From assembly GCA_001414345.1 (NCBI GenBank), contig LLCB01000028.1, positions 1-64,000 on the forward strand: a DNA stretch of 64,000 bases, in the 5' to 3' direction. Below are positions 59,953-64,000 of the stretch, one piece after another; position 1 is the first letter of the stretch, and the number at the start of each line of letters is the position of its first letter. Position numbers and translations under genes: made by a program. The notes under the pieces were generated by a model, which saw nothing but the letters and a program-made list of their open reading frames with translations, made no database searches and was not told the origin of the DNA. This DNA is from Hymenoscyphus infarciens (taxonomy: Eukaryota > Ascomycota > Leotiomycetes > Helotiales > Helotiaceae).

Positions 59953-62135
59953 TCAACCCATCATCATTAATCTCGTAGTTCTCCTCTCCATCCGGTTCGT
60001 TCCTCCAGCGGCAGCACCGAGGAATTTTGGCTGTTGTTGGGTTCTTCGGAATGCGTCTCGTTCGCAATACACGCGACCATTCATTTCGAAATAATCATGT
60101 TTCAAGGCCCTCTTGCAATCGGCGCAAGATAAGCATCCCGGATGATACTTTTGTTTGTTCTCGGTTTGGAGAAATTGTCCCTCGATCCCCTTGTCACATG
60201 TAGTACACACGCTACCATTTAGCTTGTGATAGTGGCGTTCGCAATATGGCGAATCGTTGATGACATAGAAAGTCGAAGTTTGGAATGGCTCAGAACAGGT
60301 CTTGCAAACGAAACAGTGTTTGTGATATCTTCCAGTCAACCTTCCATCTGCTGAAGAAATAGATTTTCCCTTGATGGCTTCGCCACAGCCCTTACAGTTG
60401 CCTTTGGAGGATGTGGGTCGACGCATATGTCTTTCGGCGTTGTTTGAACGAGGAGCGTTGTTTGGGATTGGTGGTAAGCGTACACCTTGAATGGCAGGAT
60501 CCACTGGGGAGAGTGGAGGAAGCATTGGGCCTTTCATATTAGGGGGTGGCATTAATGGCCGAGGTGCTTCTTCCTTGTTGGTCTTCAAAGGAGAGGACGC
60601 TGGCGATAGTCTAGGTCCTTGCCCATTGTTCTTCACTGGGGAAGAACTTGGTGACAGGTTTATAGGCGACAAGTCAGACATCGTAGATTCAAGATCGGCC
60701 ATCAAGACATCCATTTGGCTCACATCCGAAGGTTGTCGTCGAGATCGTTCGGTTCCAACCGACCGCGGGGGGCTAGATCGAGAGCTTGCCTTACTCTCTT
60801 CGCTAAACCCAGAGGTATCGGAGGATTGTGATTCTGTAGGAGTGTGGTATGGATTTCCGATTCCGAATTCAGCAGCAAGATTGAGATCCGGCATTGGTGG
60901 GGCCGCGCCAACTTGAGTATCCACTCGGGGTCTTATTAAACTTGCTCCACGAGGAGGTAAAGGTCTAGATAGATCTGGGCCTGACATCGAAGGTTTCCTA
61001 TAAGCAGTGTAAGAGCGCCCCGCATCTGCTTGAGGTCCCTTTCCCATATCCGGGGAAGGTCTGCGTGTTCTTGAACTAGATCTTGGTTCTGAAGGTGTCC
61101 TGAAAGGGGGGTTTGGGTTAGTGTTTTCCAAGGGGAATGTCTGCGATCTGTTTTCTGCACGAAGAGGTTCCAGGCTTTCATCCGATGGCGGTCCAAATCC
61201 CCCGTAACCGGTATTTGTTGGGACTTTTGGGGCTATAGATCCTGATCTTGAGTGGCTCGAACTGGCAGTAGACGCATTTCTGGCATGTCCAGCTCCTGCC
61301 GTTGAGGGTCGTGCGATTGCACCCGCGACCTCGATCCGCGATGACATTGTCATATTGTTCAAACTACCCTCGGTCCCCTGCCTACGATGCCCGCGAGTAA
61401 GTGGTGGTGGAGCTTGTGATTTTTGTTCGGGTTTTTGTCGATTGACATCGAAAGGTCCTGGTGCGATTGTATTCATTCTCTGAAGCAGGCCTCCACTGGT
61501 TGCCGTCCTGGGGCTGACAGGTGCATACATCCGGTCGTTTTCCGCATATCTCTGTCCATAACCCCCTCCTTGTTTAAGTGTTGTTTTTGCTGGCTGCTTT
61601 TTGGGAAAGGGTGGAAATGCGCAATCCAAATTACCGGAAAGAAGTTCGGGGGAGGGCGGGGCTCTGGAAATGGGCATAGTTGCGCTTCGCAATGGACCCG
61701 CGGGTCGTCCAAAGGGCGAATTTGGTGAACCGTATCTTGATGGCGATGCGCTCACTGGCGTTAACTGGTCTTGAGGAAAGAAAGGACGGTCTGTAACATG
61801 TTAGGAGGAAGCATAAGGGCACGATGGGATTTGAATACTTACTTGCAGCGGAAGTGTCAACCCGTGGTGGTATTGTTCGGGAAGGCTTCAAGAATGCAGG
61901 TCCATTGATTGGGGTTTGTTTGCGTGGCATCGGTTCGAAGCTTTCACTTGAATCAAGGGGTGGGGTGGCTTTGATTTAGTTAGTTACAAGATCTCGAGAC
62001 ATACATGAACCATAACATACGTTCGCCTGATTTGATACAGATATGGTCCCCCAATTTCGAGATCTCAATATCTCTGGCGCACATGGAGCATTTTATAGTC
62101 GGCAAGAAGCTCGACTGCCTGACCGGAATATCCAT
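59953..62135 (-). CDS. LIM-domain protein, paxillin-like
   Basis: Three exons, 62135-62021, 61968-61843 and 61790-59953, with two 52-nt introns, give 692 residues. The N-terminus has a CxxC motif (CSMCARDIEISKLGDHIC) typical of the fungal members. A long disordered Ser/Pro/Arg region follows. Two LIM zinc domains sit in the last 150 residues: CKGCGEAIKG...HCFVCKTC...YCERHYH and CTTCDKGIEG...CLSCADCKRA...YCERD. Fission yeast Pxl1 and budding yeast Pxl1, with this layout, act at polarised growth sites and the contractile ring. The 600-codon frame that starts near 61755 begins at GTG; the two upstream exons restore a proper ATG. Confidence 0.88.
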
Positions 62136-64000
62136 TTTGAGCGTAATGATTCCACCCTCAAGCAACTTTGTCGATTGTGTATGTTCTTTATAAAATAAAA
62201 AAAGTAGGTCGTGCGGTGAAAGAGTTTGTCAATGTGCTACAAGTCGATGTTTTGGGCTACCAAAAAACACGGCTTTCCATAGACAATGCAAAGGTCGAGA
62301 TACCCAGAAATTCTTGGATGGGTATTAATGTGCCAAGAGCGTCTTGAGGTAGGCTTGATTGAAGATAATACCGAGGGGCGAAGTTGTTGAAGCTTGTCGA
62401 GTGAGAGTTTGTGGAAATCAAGATAAGCTCTGTTAGAGGGAGTTTTGGCAGGCGAAGAAGCTAGTTATTTGGCGAAGCAACGAGTAGCAATCCAAGGCCG
62501 GCTGGAACTGTAACGGGTTTGTAAAGACTGTGGGCGCCAGGTGTTTCGCGCAGTGAGTGGTGGTTGCACTGAGGAGGAAGAAAGTGAGGCTCGAGAGTCA
62601 CGGAAGTGTGTCGACAAGGAGAGGGAGTTACTTGGAGTTGAGGTGCAGGAAATGTTGACGCTCCGCACTAGCGCCTACCGGGGGGCTTGTTTGGCAAGAG
62701 TGGAGAGCATTCAAAAGGGGAGGAGAGATACGACTCTGTTAGTTTGGCTCCTCATGATTGGTCTATCGTGCCTTTCCTCTTCTCCGTGCGCCGATTTGTT
62801 TTATGGGATCGTTTTATGGACTGAAGACCAGCATTAACGACGTTTCGGCGGCAGCACATCAACCAAACATTTGGAGAAGGGTGAAGCGCTGATGTTCTTC
62901 GAATCCGCGGGGAAGACTTTCGAAGGAGAAAACGGTGAAACTTCTTCTGAAGCGGAATCATGAGGTGGCGGTTGACACTTGGTCTGTGGTGCACCATTGG
63001 AAGTCTAATTGACTCCAACAAGATCGTCAAATTCTTGCCGTCGCTAGTCTCCCGATTCCCGAACGAGATGAACAGGCGGAAAGGGGAAGGCTAAAAGTGC
63101 CTCAACTCCACCAAGAAGCTAATTAATTTATGCCTCCACAGCTCTCTACCAACTACCAAATACACCTCTGCTGGCAACTTCTGGCCCGTTACGACTTGCG
63201 GGAGCCAGCGTAAGCTACTGGCACGGCTACGCTACGTACCTCTCAGACTCAGTAGCTGAACGGAAGGACTTGTCACAAGGCCCGTTTCCACGGTCCTCCT
63301 TGTTGCATCAACAGCTTCAACCTCCAAATCGAGAGCGAGCAAACCGTCAGGCGCGCGGTTTCCTCGCGCCTTTCCTTTCTTGGTGGTGGTCGCTATGGTT
63401 TCTGAACTCCCCAGCGTTATTGGCCTAAATGAAAGCGTCAATAAATCTCCGAGCTTCAGGGGCCAAATTTGGCCGCACACCCCGATCACCACCAATTCTT
63501 CCTAAATCATCCCCAAAATCCAAATGAGAATCAGCCGAACCCCTCTCTGGCAGGTGCTTTTGGCTCAAAATGCCATCTCGCCATCAGGATCATCACAACA
63601 ATCGAGATAACCCCTAATTCGACTGGAGTGGTGTTGGCAATGGATGTTTGGACCTTCAGGATAAATAGCCAAAGGGGAACCCCCTCCTCAGCCCTGCCAG
63701 ATTCAGAACTGTGGCTTTCTTTCATTGAATCGAGATGTCCTCGAAATGAAGCCCCATGAAAAACTATTTCCATGTCTGGATCCGCCATCACACGAGGCAT
63801 AAAAGGATTTGCCGTCGTTATCTCCTACCCCAACCCGTGTTTAGATAAAGGTTATGCATTTTATCCGATAACTCGAACTCGCGATTGACAGTAAAAGTGG
63901 CAGTAAATACATCAGGTTCGTACCTGCCTACCTAGCCCTCATTGTTCCAAGTTTCTAGAGTAATCCAAGTAAATTATCCCACACACTTGGGACTATTAAC
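62136..64000. other. Upstream region of the LIM gene to the window end
   Basis: It includes the LIM promoter. An 89-codon minus-strand frame with a possible membrane segment (63800-63531) and a 98-codon frame (62541-62837) resemble nothing known. Any gene starting beyond 64000 is not visible. Confidence 0.35.

Noticed and set aside
63531..63800. 89-codon minus-strand frame with a possible membrane segment
   Set aside because: ATG start but no family resemblance and no supporting context at the window edge.
1..64000. tRNA, rRNA, CRISPR or intact transposon
   Set aside because: No cloverleaf with a convincing GTTCRA arm, no spaced repeat array, no transposase or reverse transcriptase domain seen on either strand.

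Overview
This window is nuclear DNA of a filamentous ascomycete (Pezizomycotina; a leotiomycete-like fungus is my guess). Almost every gene carries short introns of about 46-60 nt with GTANGT-type donors, CTAAC/CTGAC-like branch points and YAG acceptors. The proteins are typical fungal housekeeping products, and one non-coding stretch looks RIP-mutated. All exon-intron models were built by hand from splice motifs and reading-phase continuity, so exon joins are inferences even where the product is obvious.

Layout. 1.3-4.4 kb: a divergent pair of mitochondrial-ribosome genes, GEP3-like permuted GTPase (-) and MRP49/mL61 (+). 5.5-9.5 kb: HUL4-like HECT ubiquitin ligase (-). 10.3-11.2 kb: ribosomal protein eL15 (-). 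12.5-13.6 kb: unrecognised coiled-coil protein (-). 14.3-17.7 kb: a RasGEF with a degenerate Ras-like domain fused upstream of it (-). 20.6-21.5 kb: unrecognised protein (+). 21.9-24.0 kb: a second divergent pair, HIT1-like box C/D snoRNP factor (-) and NFU1 iron-sulfur scaffold (+). 28.5-31.4 kb: PSP1-domain protein (+) behind a long pyrimidine-rich leader.

31.4-36.6 kb is a gene-free island holding microsatellites, a purine minisatellite, a telomere-like TTAGGT array and a CpA/TpG-depleted, internally duplicated repeat. Next come GID1/VID30-like RanBPM protein (36.6-39.4, -), INO80 subunit IES4 (40.8-41.8, -), glucose-6-phosphate dehydrogenase (44.4-46.4, +), a small secreted protein (47.4, +) and a secreted GH31 alpha-glucosidase (48.8-51.7, -).

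The right part has three decayed genes, two 2EXR-family remnants (52.8-54.4) and a DUF3405 pseudogene (56.6-58.8), around a mitochondrial rhomboid protease (55.2-56.1, +). It ends with a two-LIM-domain protein (60.0-62.1, -).

The genes do not form one pathway. Mitochondrial biogenesis (GEP3, MRP49, NFU1, rhomboid), ubiquitin ligation (HUL4, GID1), ribosome or snoRNP function (eL15, HIT1), Ras/cytoskeleton signalling (RasGEF, LIM) and carbon metabolism (G6PDH, alpha-glucosidase) are all represented. I saw no tRNA, rRNA, CRISPR array or intact transposon, and no convincing undescribed multi-gene system. The most unusual items are the pseudo-GTPase/RasGEF fusion, the possible 3-nt microexon in MRP49, the GID1 splice alternative, and the RIP-marked repeat island.
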